A stretch of DNA of 64,000 nucleotides. It comes from Escallonia rubra. Its lineage: Eukaryota > Streptophyta > Magnoliopsida > Escalloniales > Escalloniaceae. Below the pieces are notes generated by a model that saw nothing but the letters and a program-made list of their open reading frames with translations, did no database searches and had not been told where the DNA came from. Position 1 is the stretch's first letter. Each line of letters starts with the position of its first letter. Positions 37,722-49,400 of the stretch are shown in pieces. Both the position numbers and the translations under genes were made by a program. The stretch spans positions 549,001-613,000 of the forward strand of contig JAVXUO010001736.1 in the NCBI GenBank assembly GCA_033065855.1, in the 5' to 3' direction.

Positions 37722-38729
37722 TCCCCATTACTTCTTTTGCTTTGTACGCTCATTCTATCAGCAACTCTGCCTCTGCTCTCGTGCTTAAGCTTTTGCTCTC
37801 GCTCTCACTCACGCTAGATGGAGACTTGTAGCAGCCCGCATTCTGATGAGTTTATTGTCTCCTTGAAGGTGGACACAAGGGAAAACAATGAGCTCATTTG
37901 AACTCGCCAGCAGACTTCAGGCATATGAGTTGGCTATGTTCTGGTCTTTCTTCAGGATATGTGGTGAAGAGCTGGACTTTGTCGCTGCCTCGCAGGAGGG
38001 GCATATTTGACTCTGATTCGCTGCCATATAATATAATCTGTCAATTTTTTAATTGTGTTTTGACTGGTATAATATTACTTTAGTAGTGCTTTCAAGATTT
38101 GAATTTTCACCTTCACAAAAGGTTTAAGACTTCTATTGCTTGGTCAAGTTCCAGCTTTCTTGTTGACCAGCATATAGTTTCGTTTGGTTATCACGAACGT
38201 GATGCTTCTGGAATGGAGACTTCATCAGTCAAGTCTTCCAAGATTGCTTTCCTAGTCTGCCTGCACGTTCATATCCCCCCCAACCCCCCCAACCTTAACA
38301 CCCTTTTTCTCTTTCCAAGAAAATATCGGAAAAGGTGCCCATTCTTGTTAATGCGATGTCTGGAGGGTTATATGTACGCGAATTCATTCGTACTTTGGGA
38401 GTTACAATACAGTATCGTTCCTATTGCATCAAGACTCGTTCTAATACGGGCCGTGTTCACCCAACAAGATATTCGTTGCCATCGTGATACAAATTTTGCC
38501 ATGGACTACTACTTGCGCCGCTTAAACATCCATTTGTATCCGAGCTACTGTGCACTCTTAATTTTTAGTGCTATATGCGGTGACGTACAACGCCTTCCCT
38601 TCGGGTCTCAGCTGCTTGTGCAAAAACAAATATTACATGCTTTCAAATAATTGTCCCGATTTTTTTACATCAGTAAACAAGGAGAACTAATGCAATAAAA
38701 AAAAAAGTCTTAAATGCCACAGAAAGTTG
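37722..38729. other. Non-coding DNA between the repeat and the gene relic
   Basis: A 183-codon open frame (38099-38650, +) exists but has no recognisable domain, no intron context and odd composition, so I do not call it a gene. Nothing else is visible. Confidence 0.5.
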
Positions 38730-39190
38730 TTCTATAACATACCCTGACGGTTCCAAATGGTCTATTAATATCTGCCACCATGAGACCATCCAATAGTCTG
38801 TCATACCCTATATCATTCAAAGCTAATAGATGCTTCTTATTAAGTGCCTGTCTATGGACAACTGGTGCAGAGTGGTTTATGAATGCAGCCACTCAGCTTT
38901 TTGAGTGATATACGAGTCTTTTGTTGTGTATCACTTCAATGGCATCAAGCAAGCATATCTTTCCTGCAAGTAACTCTCAAAGCCATTATGGTATCTGACG
39001 TCTTTAAATACAAAAAGTTTTCGTTTGTTGGGATGAATAATGTGAACTATAAATGAATCAGTTGTGTCTAGAAGAAGCCAGTAGGGTTTGAATCCATGGT
39101 AGCCTTTGGTTGGTGGATGGACTTACAGATGTAAATCTACCAATAAATCCCTTCCTGAAATGAAAATAACAAAGAATGAATGTTGAATCG
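38730..39190 (-). pseudogene. Unidentified gene relic
   Basis: On the minus strand two neighbouring coding-like segments follow each other. The first (about 39110-38945) reads GFKPYWLLLDTTDSFIVHII, HPNKRKLFVFKDVRYHNGFE, SYLQERYA. The second (about 38960-38745) reads LLDAIEVIHNKRLVYHSKS, then after one in-frame stop VAAFINHSAPVVHRQALNKK, HLLALNDIGYDRLLDGLMVA, DINRPFGTVR, and ends at a GTATGT donor. The passages look like real protein, but a frame change and a stop separate them. I do not recognise the family. It could be a decayed host gene or captured exons. Confidence 0.45.
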
Positions 39191-39753
39191 CTTGTACATG
39201 TTAACTTTACACCAAACGGATTTTTATGCAGAATTATGTAGCTGGTGAGATGATATTTGCAGTTCACTTGTGATGTTTTGTTATTTTTGGAAGCACACTT
39301 GTGTTATTATAATGTCGTAAAATAATTTGACGAGCTTTCCGTTTGAACATACGTACTTGTAATATAATCTTGAAAACATCAAAACAAGTCGTAAGGTTGG
39401 GCAACGTCGGGATGGTGGCATTATCTTTACATATATGTTCAATAAACTTGGTAAAGGTCTTCATGAACTCCTTTCAGAAGTCAGAAAGTCTATTTTGAAT
39501 TCTTCAGACGTGGTCCTACTTTATATCGTTTCTTAAATATCCCTTCCCAAGTTTACACCTTGAAAACATCTCGACAAATACTAGTCAGTAAAAGGGTACG
39601 AACGCAAAACATTGTCAATAGAGTTGGGATGAAGGCTTTGCTGAGTTTTGATGTCCAAACTTATTTTGGCAAATTAAAGTGTTAAGAATCATTAATTATG
39701 GTTGAATCTTTTACATCATTGTATTAATTTTGGGAAGAAAGTTAACGAAATAA
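39191..39753. other. AT-rich non-coding DNA
   Basis: No gene seen. It runs up to the proposed Helitron terminus. Confidence 0.5.
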
Positions 39754-40604
39754 CTAGTTTTGATCCCGTGCGCTGCACACGGGAGTAACAACTGTCAAAG
39801 TACTGATTGAGAGATCTCGTACTTGTATGCCTAATAACAATAAAAAAATTGATAGTGAGAAATGAATAATCAAAAAATTATTTTCACCTTTTTATATGAG
39901 TTTTCCTATCATTTTTTTGTCGTTAAAAATAAACTTGAGTAATAATTGTAACTTTTAGCAATAAATGAAGATGAAAATTATATGACATGATAGAAGTAAT
40001 CTGTTCCAATTAATAGCAATAATAGTGATAATTGTTACTATACTAACCCGTGTGTTGAGATTTGTATTACTCAAGACAACCAAGAAAAAGATTAAAGATA
40101 TGTAATAAATAATTAAAAATAAAATGGGAGAGGGAACTATATATATATAAACTCGTAATGAAATAAAGGGAAGAAGATTATCTTAGTTAGAGAGAAAAAC
40201 TACAAAGTATATTGGACTTTTCCAAATAATAAAAAAGATTTAAGACTAAAGGGAATACCGAAATACATAGAGAACTAATTTTGGCAAAATCTTAGGAATT
40301 AATGCAATTGCAAAGATTTATATAGAAATTTTAAATGAGAAATGTTGACATAGATGAGAGAGAAACATAAAATCTATTTAATTGGTTGAATTTTAAATAT
40401 CAAAAAAGAAATTAAATAAAAATTGAATAAGAGAGAGACAAAGAGGGAAAAAAGGAATCCAAATCATTATTAAGAAGGTGAATAAATTCAAAATGCCTTC
40501 AAGAAGTCAAAATAGGAAAGTCCACATGGCGATTAAGAGAGTGTCCACATAGGCGGCGATGTGGTCACTTTTCTCAGTTTCGACTTATATATATATATAT
40601 ATAT
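39754..40604 (-). mobile_element. Probable Helitron, 3' end on the minus strand
   Basis: Read on the minus strand, the stem CCCGTG-7 nt-CACGGG (39765-39783) is followed by an A-rich stretch and CTAG (39757-39754) with T next, the classical Helitron 3' terminus. The body is AT-rich and non-coding. The opposite side runs into a TA microsatellite at about 40585-40604, where MULE-B inserted, so the Helitron 5' end is not visible here. Confidence 0.5.
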
Positions 40605-41305
40605 GGAGCTGATCCGTTGATAGCGCTAGCAAAATATGAGAAGTTGCCAACGCGATCTGGCCGTCCATCCTGAAGGGATGGACAACCCATATCTTTTTTT
40701 TTCAAAAGCTGTCAGCTGTCCGCGACACAGTGTCGCGGACGGGATTTTTTACCACATTGCCCCTCCCAACTCGTCCGCGTAACAGTCTAGCGGACTACTT
40801 TTTGACCCTGACAACCGTCAGTCAAAAAGTAGTCCGCTACACTATGTAGTGGACGACTTTTTCCCTGACGGTGGTCAAGTAATCCACATCCCCCCTGACA
40901 GTTGTCACATCAGCCTTATCCCCCCACGACTGTTACTTTGTCCTTATCCCCACCGTCCGCTATACTGTGTAGCGGACAAGCTTTAAATAAATACTATCCG
41001 CTACATTCTGTAACGGACGGTCTTTACTGTCCGCTATACTATGTAGCGGACGGAACATATATATACACAAAAACCTAACTTCGAAACTCTTATTCATTCT
41101 TTCTTCTCACAAATTTTTCTAGCGGCGTTGGCAAGCAGATCTGCGCAATTTCTTCTCAATAAATCATTTAATCGTCTCATCAATCATGTAAGTTCACAAA
41201 CCAATCCTTTATTTGTTCATAATCTAGAATTGTTATGAGTATTGCGTCTTATGCATGGTTTTGATTATGTATTGAGCATGTGCTAGCGTTTGTCAATATA
41301 TATAT
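40605..41305 (+). mobile_element. MULE-B, left part: terminal repeat, promoter and 5' UTR
   Basis: It starts GGAGCTGATCCGTTGA inside a TA run, like MULE-A at 49401. It has GTCCGC-n-GCGGAC-type palindromes at about 40720-41055. From about 41080 it matches the MULE-A leader (AACTCTTATTC, GGCGTTGGCAAGCA, ATCATGTAAGTTCACAAA, TATTGCGT, GAGCATGTGCTAGCGTTTG, compare 49840-50060). It stops in a TA run at the point corresponding to MULE-A's intronic TA-rich site, where MULE-C is inserted. The rest of this copy is most likely 61740-64000+. Confidence 0.8.
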
Positions 41306-42589
41306 ATATATATGGGAGCTGATCCGTTGATAGCGCTAGCAAAATGAGACAAGTTGCTAGCGCGATCTGGCCGTCCACGCGCGATCTGTGGACGGTCCAG
41401 ATCTTTTTTTTACGTTTTCTTAAGTCCGCCCGCTACATAATGTAGCGGATGATTTTTTGACAAAAATACCCTCTTTTCCATCTGCTACATTATGTAGCGG
41501 ACATCGACAGTACTTTTTTCTGACTCTTTCTCTCTCCTTTGTCTGATTAATTTTCTGACATGTTTGATGTCCGCTACATTATGTAACGGACTATTTTTTG
41601 ACAAAAATACCCTCGTTTTCATCCGCTACATTATGTAGCTGACAGAGGCAGTACGGTTCTGACCTTCTTTTCTCTTTCTCTCTCCTTTTGTCATCATTTT
41701 TCTGTCACCTTTCTGACTTTAGTCTCTTTCTCTTTCCTTTCTCTCCAATTTTCTAAGTTGTTTCTCTCTCCTTTTGTCATCATTTTTCTGTCACCTTTTG
41801 ACTTTACTCTCTTTCTCTTTCCTTTCCGGACATGTGATCCTAGTTTAGAGAAACTGGCTTTCTCTCTTTTGATGGAACCATATATTACTACTAAGAATTT
41901 CTCAGATTTCACCATAAAATGAGAATGAGAGCTTGCTAGATGAGAGCAGAGCAGACAGATGAATTGAAGCTTTATTCCATTAAGGTGGTCTCCCGGTTAA
42001 AGAAGAAAGAACCGGAGATGCTTTATTCCATAAACTGAGAACCTTGTATTCTACGGGCAAAGTATCCGTCCGCCACATAATGTGGCGGACAAGCCAAGTT
42101 TTTTTTATGTTCTTTGCTTTCAGATCTGGATCAATGGTTGCGGTTGGAACGGAAGTTAAGCTCAAGTTTGCTCAGAGAAAGGTTTACTTTGTTATGTGTT
42201 GGGTTCATGAGCAGCCAGGAGATGCTTGGTCTTCCTTAGCCGCCATTGTAAAGGCAGATTCCCAAGTATGTAGCGGTAGTGATTCTGAAATGCAATTATT
42301 AATTGTGTTCATTGCAATCTCGGGTCTAGCTGTCCAAGTTTTATTGCCGACATTCACTTTGCATAAACCTTGCTTCTTTAGAGAGAGATTTTGCAGCTGC
42401 TGCTGAGCCTTGAGACCTCCAGCAGAAACTAATCGAGCTCCGTTTGAGCTCCCAGAAGCGGCCACTAGTTCGATTGAAGCTACAGCACCAGCTCATCAAA
42501 CCTCTTGTAGAAGTACTCAATTGGTAGATTTTTCAATCCAAATAAAGGAGACAAGCAATGTCTTGACGGAGAGGATGTCGTCGCGCAGG

Positions 42590-42720
42590 GACTGATCAGC
42601 TTCGCGGCTGCGCCGCTGTCGTTGCTCCCACGGAGGCGCTTGACGGAGAGCTTCTCCAGGGAGAAGCAGTGGCCGAGCACGGCGTTCATGCCTTTGACGC
42701 TGAACTAGCAGATCTGGGAA
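42590..42720 (-). pseudogene. Captured F-box gene scrap (SKIP2/VFB-like)
   Basis: Minus-strand reading gives VKGMNAVLGHCFSLEKLSVK and RLRGSNDSGAAAKLIS, which resembles the leucine-rich-repeat part of plant SKIP2/VFB F-box proteins (KGMNAVLDHC, ELSVKRLRGI in those families). The higher GC content than the surroundings also marks it as foreign. It ends without splice sites and lies in MULE-C, so it is a captured fragment and not a working gene. Confidence 0.6.
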
Positions 42721-42828
42721 TTGTGAGGGGAGAGAGAAAGAAAATACCTCTGTGCAAGAGCAAAAAGAAATGAGAGAGAGAGAGAGATAAAGGAGAGAGA
42801 GAGGGACATAGCATTGATGAAATAAAAA

Positions 42829-42880
<52 letters not shown>

Positions 42881-43318
42881 GGGCCGATCCCCATCGACCG
42901 GTGGGAAAAATCTTATTTTCCCACCGAATCGCTGCTAAGAGTAGCGATTGGAAAAAAAATCCAAAGCCCAATCGCAACTCTTTGTTGCGATTGGAATTTT
43001 AGCAATCATGCCAATCACAACAAAGAGTTGCGATTGGTATGATGCCAATCACAACTCTTTGTTGTGATTGGTATGATGCCAATCACATCAAAGAGTTGCG
43101 ATTCATTTTTTCTCCCTGCACAACTTTTTGTCCTTTTTTTCTTCTCCCCCCCAGTGGTCAACAATCACGGCCGTCGCGGCCCCCACCCCTCCTCCCCCCA
43201 CCCTTCCTTCCCCCCCCCCCCCCCGTGGCCCCCACCCCTCCTTTCCCCGTCCTTTTTTTTTGTGTGCATTCGGGCACATAATTTTCCCGAAAGAGAAAGA
43301 GAAAAGGCCCCATCCCAT

Positions 43319-45392
43319 TGGCTAGAGCTAGATTTTGCCAAAGTGCAAAAAAGAGACCCTAGTTATTTTTAAAAGATCTGTATCAGGTAAAAATTTCAGA
43401 TTTTTCCAAAGACTGAAAACGGGTAAACTGATACGCGCAACCTTGTAACTTTGCAGTGTAATTTAAAATATCAAGCTAGCGCGATTTCGCGCGAAACTTT
43501 TTTGAGAACCTTAGGATGTTGGGAAGTTCCATTTCCCAGGAATTCGGGCCATTCCGAAGCCGGTAGCAATTTTTTTGCCGAACGGGCTTTTAAGCGCTCG
43601 ATCCGGACACCGGTTCGGGATTTTTGGACGAAAAATCCGTAAAATACTTTTTAGATCAAGAATGAACTCAGGAAGCTTAAAATAGCATTTTAAAGCACTT
43701 TTGAGATTTTTCCTGATGCCAGGGGCATTTTGGTAATTTGCCGCCCCGAGAGGGGTATTTTGGTAATTTTACGGTGTCAAGTTTTTCAAACGATTTTTCA
43801 GTCCAGAAATGTAAGCAAAGCACCTGAAAGGCTGATTTGAAGCCGATTCGCGGGGCGTTGGGGTCGCTAAAGGTGAAAACTTAATTAGACAGTTTTTCAC
43901 GAATTTATAAACAATAGCTAGAGCTAGATTTTGCGAAAGTGCAAAAAAGAGACCCTAGTTATTTTTAAAAGATCTGTATCAGGTAAAAATTTCAGATTTT
44001 CCCAAAGACTGGAAATGGGTAAACTGATACGCGCAATCCTGTAACTTCGCAATGTAATTTAAAATATCAAGCTAGCGCGATTTCACACGAAACTTTTTTG
44101 AGAACCCTAGGATGTTGGGAAGTTCCATTTCCCAGGAATTCGGGCCATTCCGAAGCCAGTAGCAATTTTTTTGCCGAACGGGCTTTTAAGCGCTCGATCC
44201 GGACACCGGTTCGGAATTTTTGGACGAAAAATCCGTAAAATACTTTTTAGATCAAGAATGAACTCAGGAAGCTTAAAATAGCATTTTAAAGCACTTTTAA
44301 GATTTTTCCTGATGGCTGGGGGCATTTTGGTAATTCGTCGCCCCGAGAGGGGTATTTTGGTAATTTTACGGTGTTAAGTTTTTCAAACGATTTTTCAGTC
44401 CAGAAATGTAAGCAAAGCACCTGAAAGGCTTTTTTGAGAACCCTAGGATGTTGGGAAGTTCCATTTCCCAGGAATTCGGGCCATTCCGAAGCCAGTAGCA
44501 ATTTTTTTGCCGAACGGGCTTTTAAGCGCTCGATCCGGACACCGGTTCGGAATTTTTGGACGAAAAATCCGTAAAATACTTTTTAGATCAAGAATGAACT
44601 CAGGAAGCTTAAAATAGCATTTTAAAGCACTTTTAAGATTTTTCCTGATGCCAGGGGACATTTTGGTAATTCGCCGCCCCGAGAGGGGTATTTTGGTAAT
44701 TTTACGGTGTTAAGTTTTTCAAACGATTTTTCAGTCCAGAAATGTAAGCAAAGCACCTGAAAGGCTGATTTGAAGCCGATTCGCGGGGTGTTGGGGTCGC
44801 TAAAGGTGAAAACTTAATTAGATAGTTTTTCACAAATTTATAAAAAATAGCTAGAGCTAGATTTTGCGAAAGTGAAAAAAAGAGACCCTGGTTATTTCTA
44901 AAAGATACGTATTAGGTAAAAATTTCAGATTTTTCCAAAGATTGGAAAGGGGTTAACTGATACGCGCAACCTTGTAACTTCGCAGTGTAATTTAAAATAT
45001 CAAGCTAGCGCGATTTCGTGCGAAACTTTTTTGAGAACCCTAGGATGCTGGGAAGTTCCATTTCCCAGGAATTCGGGCCATTCCGAAGCCGGTAGCAATT
45101 TTTTGCCGAACGGGCTTTCAAGCGCTCGATCCGGACACCGGTTCGGGATTTTGGTAAGCAAAATCTGTAAAATACTTTTTAGATCAAGAATGAACTCAGG
45201 AAGCTTAAAATAGCATTTTAAAGCACTTTTGAGATTTTTCCTGATGCCAGGGGCATTTTGGTAATTCGCCGCCCGAGAGGGGTATTTTGGTAATTTTACG
45301 GTGTCAAGTTTTTCAAACGACTTTTCAGTCCGTAAATGTAAGCAAAGCACCTGAAAGGCTGATTTGAAGCCGATTCGCGGGGCGTTGGGGTC
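43319..45392 (+). repeat. Left-arm tandem array of the 597-bp unit
   Basis: Units begin GCTAGAGCTAGATTTTGC and include AGGATGTTGGGAAGTTCC, CGCTCGATCCGGACACCGG and GGGGCATTTTGGTAAT blocks. Four copies; the junction of copies 2 and 3 (about 44428) is a deletion that joins two units at the CTGAAAGGCT sequence. Each unit contains, on its minus strand, a 72-codon frame that is largely conserved between copies. Confidence 0.9.
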
Positions 45393-45574
45393 ATAATGAA
45401 CCCCGGGCCATTTCGATAATTTGCCGCTCATCGGGGGCTGTTTTCCTAATTTTACATTACACAAATTTTCAGCGCCAGAGTCAGGTGACCCAAGTAGGAA
45501 TCCAGGCCTCACGCCCAAGCATCCGGTCGAATAAAGGACAAGCGACAAAGCCATTGAGGCAGTGGAAGCGGGAT

Positions 45575-47520
45575 TGATATTTTAAATTACACTGCGAAGT
45601 TACAAGGTTGCGCGTATCAGTTAACCCCTTTCCAGTCTTTGGAAAAATCTGAAATTTTTACCTGATACGTATCTTTTAGAAATAACTAGGGTCTCTTTTT
45701 TGCACTTTCGCAAAATCTAGCTCTAGCTATTTTTTATAAATTCATGAAAAACTGTCTAATTAAGTTTTCACCTTTAGCGACCCCAACGCCCCGCGAATCG
45801 GCTTCAAATCAGCCTTTCAGGTGCTTTGCTTACATTTCTGGACTGAAAAATCGTTTGAAAAACTTGACACCGTAAAATTACCAAAATACCCCTCTCAGGG
45901 CGGCGAATTACAAAAATGCCCCCTGGCATCAGGAAAAATCTCAAAAGTGCTTTAAAATGCTATTTTAAGCTTCCTGAGTTCATTCTTGATCTAAAAAGTA
46001 TTTTACAGATTTTTCGTCCAAAAATCCCGAACCGGTGTCCGGATCGAGCGCTTAAAAGCCCGTTCGGCAAAACAATTGCTACCGGCTTCGGAATGGCCTG
46101 AATTCCTGGGAAATGGAACTTCCCAACATCCTAGGGTTCTCAAAAAAGTTTCGCGCGAAATCGCGCTAGCTTGATATTTTAAATTACACTGCAAAGTTAC
46201 AGGATTACGCGTATCAGTTTACCCATTTCCAGTCTTTGGAAAAATCTGAAATTTTTACCTGATACAGATATTTTAAAAATAACCAGGGTCTCTTTTTTGC
46301 ACTTTCCCAAAATCTAGCTCTAGCTATTTTTTATAAATTCGTGAAAAACTGTCTAATTAAGTTTTCACCTTTAGCGACCCCAACGCCCCGCGAATCGGCT
46401 TCAAATCAGCCTTTCAGGTGCTTTGCTTACATTTCTGGACTGAAAAATCGTTTGAAAAACTTGACACCATAAAATTACCAAAATACCCTTTTCGGGGCGG
46501 CGAATTACCAAAATGTCCCATGGCATCAGGAAAAATCTCAAAAGTGCTTTAAAATGCTATTTTAAGCTTCCTGAGTTCATTCTTGATCTAAAAAGTATTT
46601 TACGAATTTTTCGTCCAAAAATCCCGAACCGGTGTTCGGATCGAGCGCTTAAAAGCCCGTTCGGCAAAAAACTTGCTACCGGCTTCGGAATGTTCCGAAT
46701 TCCTGGGAAATGGAACTTCCCAACATCCTAGGGTTCTCAAAAAAGTTTCGCGCGAAATCGCGCTAGCTTGATATTTTAAATTACACTGCAAAGTTACAGG
46801 ATTGCGCGTATCAGTTTACCCGTTTCCAGTCTTTGGAAAAATCTGAAAGTTTTACCTGATACAGATATTTTAAAAATAACCAGGGTCTTTTTTTTGCACT
46901 TTCCCAAAATCTAGCTCTAACTATTTTTTATAAATTCGTGAAAAACTGTCTAATTAAGTTTTCACCTTTAGCGACCCCAACGCCCCGCGAATGGGCTTCA
47001 AATCAGCCTTTCAGGTGCTTTGCTTACATTTCTGGACTGAAAAATTGTTTGAAAAACTTGACACCATAAAATTACCAAAATACCCTTTTCGGGGCGGCGA
47101 ATTACCAAAATGCCCCATGGCATCAGGAAAAATCTCAAAAGTGCTTTAAAATGGTATTTTAAGCTTCCTGAGTTCATTCTTGATCTAAAAAGTATTTTAC
47201 GAATTTTTCGTCCAAAAATCCCGAACTGGTGTCCGGATCGAGCGCTTAAAAGCCCGTTCGGCAAAAAACTTGCTACCGGCTTCAGAATGTTCCGAATTCC
47301 TGGGAAATGGAACTTCCCAACATCCTAGGGTTCTCAAAAAAGTTTCGCGCGAAATCGCGCTAGCTTGATATTTTAAATTACACTGCAAAGTTACAAGGTT
47401 GCGCGTATCAGTTTACCCGTTTCCAGTCTTTGGAAAAATCTGAAATTTTTACCTGATACAGATCTTTTAAAAATAACTAGGGTCTCTTTTTTGTACTTTG
47501 ACAAATTTTAGCTCTAGCCA
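45575..47520 (-). repeat. Right-arm tandem array of the 597-bp unit (inverted)
   Basis: Three full units and one partial unit in the opposite orientation to the left arm; the units from 46164 and 46761 are nearly identical. The matching 72-codon frames now lie on the plus strand (45916, 46513, 47110). Confidence 0.9.
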
Positions 47521-47866
47521 ATGGGGTGGGGCCTTTTCTCTTTCTCTTTCGGGAAAATTATGTGCCCGAATGCACACAAAAAAAAAAGGACGGGGAAAGG
47601 AGGGGTGGGGGCCACGGGGGGGGGGGGGAAGGGTGGGGGCCGCCACGGCCGTGATTGTTGACCACCGGGGGGAGAAGAAAAAAAGGACAAAAAGTTGTGC
47701 AGGGAGAAAAAATGAATCGCAACTCTTTGTTGTGATTGTCATGATTGCTAAAATTCCAATCGCAACAAAGAGTTGCGATTGGGCTTTGAATTTTTTTTCC
47801 AATCGCTATTCTTAGCAGCGATTCGGTGGGAAAATAAGATTTTTCCCACCGGTCGATGGGGATCGG

Positions 47867-47905
<39 letters not shown>

Positions 47906-48160
47906 AACATGTCAAGAAAATAACAATAAAAAGAAGAGAGAAGGAGAAAAAGGGTGTGAAACCTAGTCCGCTACATAATGTAGCGGACGTACTCGTTTTA
48001 AGCTGAAGGGTATTTTTGTCAAAAAATAGTCCGCTACATAATGTAGCGGACGTATTTAAAAAAAACACAAAAAAAGATCTGAATCGTCCACAGATCGCGC
48101 GTGGACGGCCAGATCGTGCTATCAACTTGTCCCATTTTTCTAGCGCTATATATATATAGC

Positions 48161-49345
48161 TTGATTTACTAGTTTAAATCCTTCTAATTTATCTGGAAAG
48201 TCTGGAATCTTGGGCATAGTAAATTATTAACAGAAAAACAGTTAAAAGAAAAAAAAAATTGTGATGAATGTAGTTTAGGAAAAATAAATTGCTGCCTAAC
48301 AAATATAGATCAAGATCATATAGATGAATGTTTACATATAGAAGAGTTAGAAGATCTAGACATAAAAGACTCTAATAATATAAATCTTGATATTTATAAT
48401 CAAGAAAATGTTAGTTATAATTTAATAACCTATTTTTATAACAAACCAGATATAATTAGAGGAATAGATAAATTACCTTTCATAGGAGAAGACCCCATTA
48501 AAAGATGGGATTTAAATAAAATATATTGTAAACTAGATATCATAAATCCTAATTATATAGTCAAAACAACTAATATAGAAGCAAGTAGTTTAGATGTAGA
48601 AGCCTTTAAAATGCACATAAAAGAATTAACAAACTTAAAAGTAATTAAACCAAGTAATAGCCCACATAGATCAGCTGCATTTATAGTTAGAAATCATGTC
48701 GAAATACTAAGAGGCAAAAGTAGAATGGTAATAAATTATAAAAGGTTGAATGAAAATATTAGAGATGATAGTTATAATATTCCTAATAAAACCTTTTTGC
48801 TAAGTAAGATACATGGAAAGAAAATATTTAGTAAATTTGATTGCAAGTCAGGTTTTTATCAGATTAAAATGTGGCCAGAAGACACTAGATGGACCGCATT
48901 TACTACTCCAGAAGGACTATATGAATGGCTTGTTATGCCTTTTGACCTTAAGACAGCCCCTAGTATATTCCAAAGAAAAATGGACGATATTTTTAGACCA
49001 TAGAATGATTTCATTCTAGTTTACATAGATGATATTTTGATATGTAGTAAAAATGATACAGAACATATAGCACATTTAGATTTAGCCTTTAAGCTTTTTG
49101 AAAAACATGGTTTAATTTTAAGTAAAAAGAAAATAGAATTGTTTAAAACTAATGTCAAGTTTTTAGGAATGAAAATAGGAAACGACAAAATCAAACTACA
49201 AGAACATATAGCCAAAAAGATTCTAGACTTTCTAGATAAATTAGAAGGACTTAAACAAATACAAGCCTTTTTAGGACTAGTAAATCAAGCTAGAATGTAT
49301 TTTAAAGACCTTAGCAAATTATTAGGTCCCTTATATAACAAGACT
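48161..49345 (+). mobile_element. Endogenous pararetrovirus fossil (Caulimoviridae), protease-RT region
   Basis: 48611-49345 matches caulimovirid reverse transcriptase: RMVINYKRLNENIRDDSYNI, FSKFDCKSGFYQIKMWPEDT, RWTAFTTPEGLYEWLVMPFD, the YIDDILI catalytic box and FLGMKIGNDKIKLQEHI. The upstream AT-rich stretch from about 48161 is coding-like and fits the preceding part of the polyprotein. It is a fragment, broken (a few breaks), flanked by TA repeats on both sides. Florendovirus-type insertions are known to favour TA-rich sites. Confidence 0.87.
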
Positions 49346-49346
49346 C

Positions 49347-49398
<52 letters not shown>
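49346..49398. repeat. (TA)n microsatellite, left target of MULE-A
   Basis: About 25 TA units end exactly where the MULE-A terminal repeat begins. A similar TA run starts at the right end of MULE-A. Confidence 0.95.

Positions 49399-49400
<2 letters not shown>

Larger units (their letters stand above)
42879..47870. mobile_element. Giant foldback transposon with arrayed arms, 5 kb
   Basis: Both ends sit in (TA)n runs and are inverted copies beginning GGGGCCGATCCCCATCGACC and continuing for over 100 bp (CCGGTGGGAAAAATCTTA, hairpins of AATCGCAACTCTTTGTTGCG). Inside, a repeat of about 597 bp is arranged head to tail in the left arm (from 43319, 43916, 44429 and 44850, the middle two deleted) and in inverted orientation in the right arm (to 45575-47520, about 3.3 units). 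A 180-bp unique centre (45393-45574) joins the arms. The whole is a hairpin with roughly 2.4-kb arms. It has no transposase. Its terminus GGG-NNNN-GATCC links it to the neighbouring MULEs. Confidence 0.92.
41309..48153. mobile_element. MULE-C, non-autonomous, host of the foldback element
   Basis: Left end GGGAGCTGATCCGTTGA at 41309 within (TA)n. Its terminal sequence (GGCCGTCCACGCGCGATCTG and palindromes CCGCTACATTATGTAGCGG) reappears inverted at about 47965-48150, where the outermost 17 bp are missing and TA repeats follow. The internal sequence, without the nested foldback element, is about 1.85 kb, has no transposase, and includes an F-box gene scrap. This is the structure of a Pack-MULE. 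Confidence 0.82.

Noticed and set aside
38099-38650. 183-codon plus-strand frame
   Set aside because: No recognisable motif, no related copy, composition like non-coding DNA, and no promoter or splice context.
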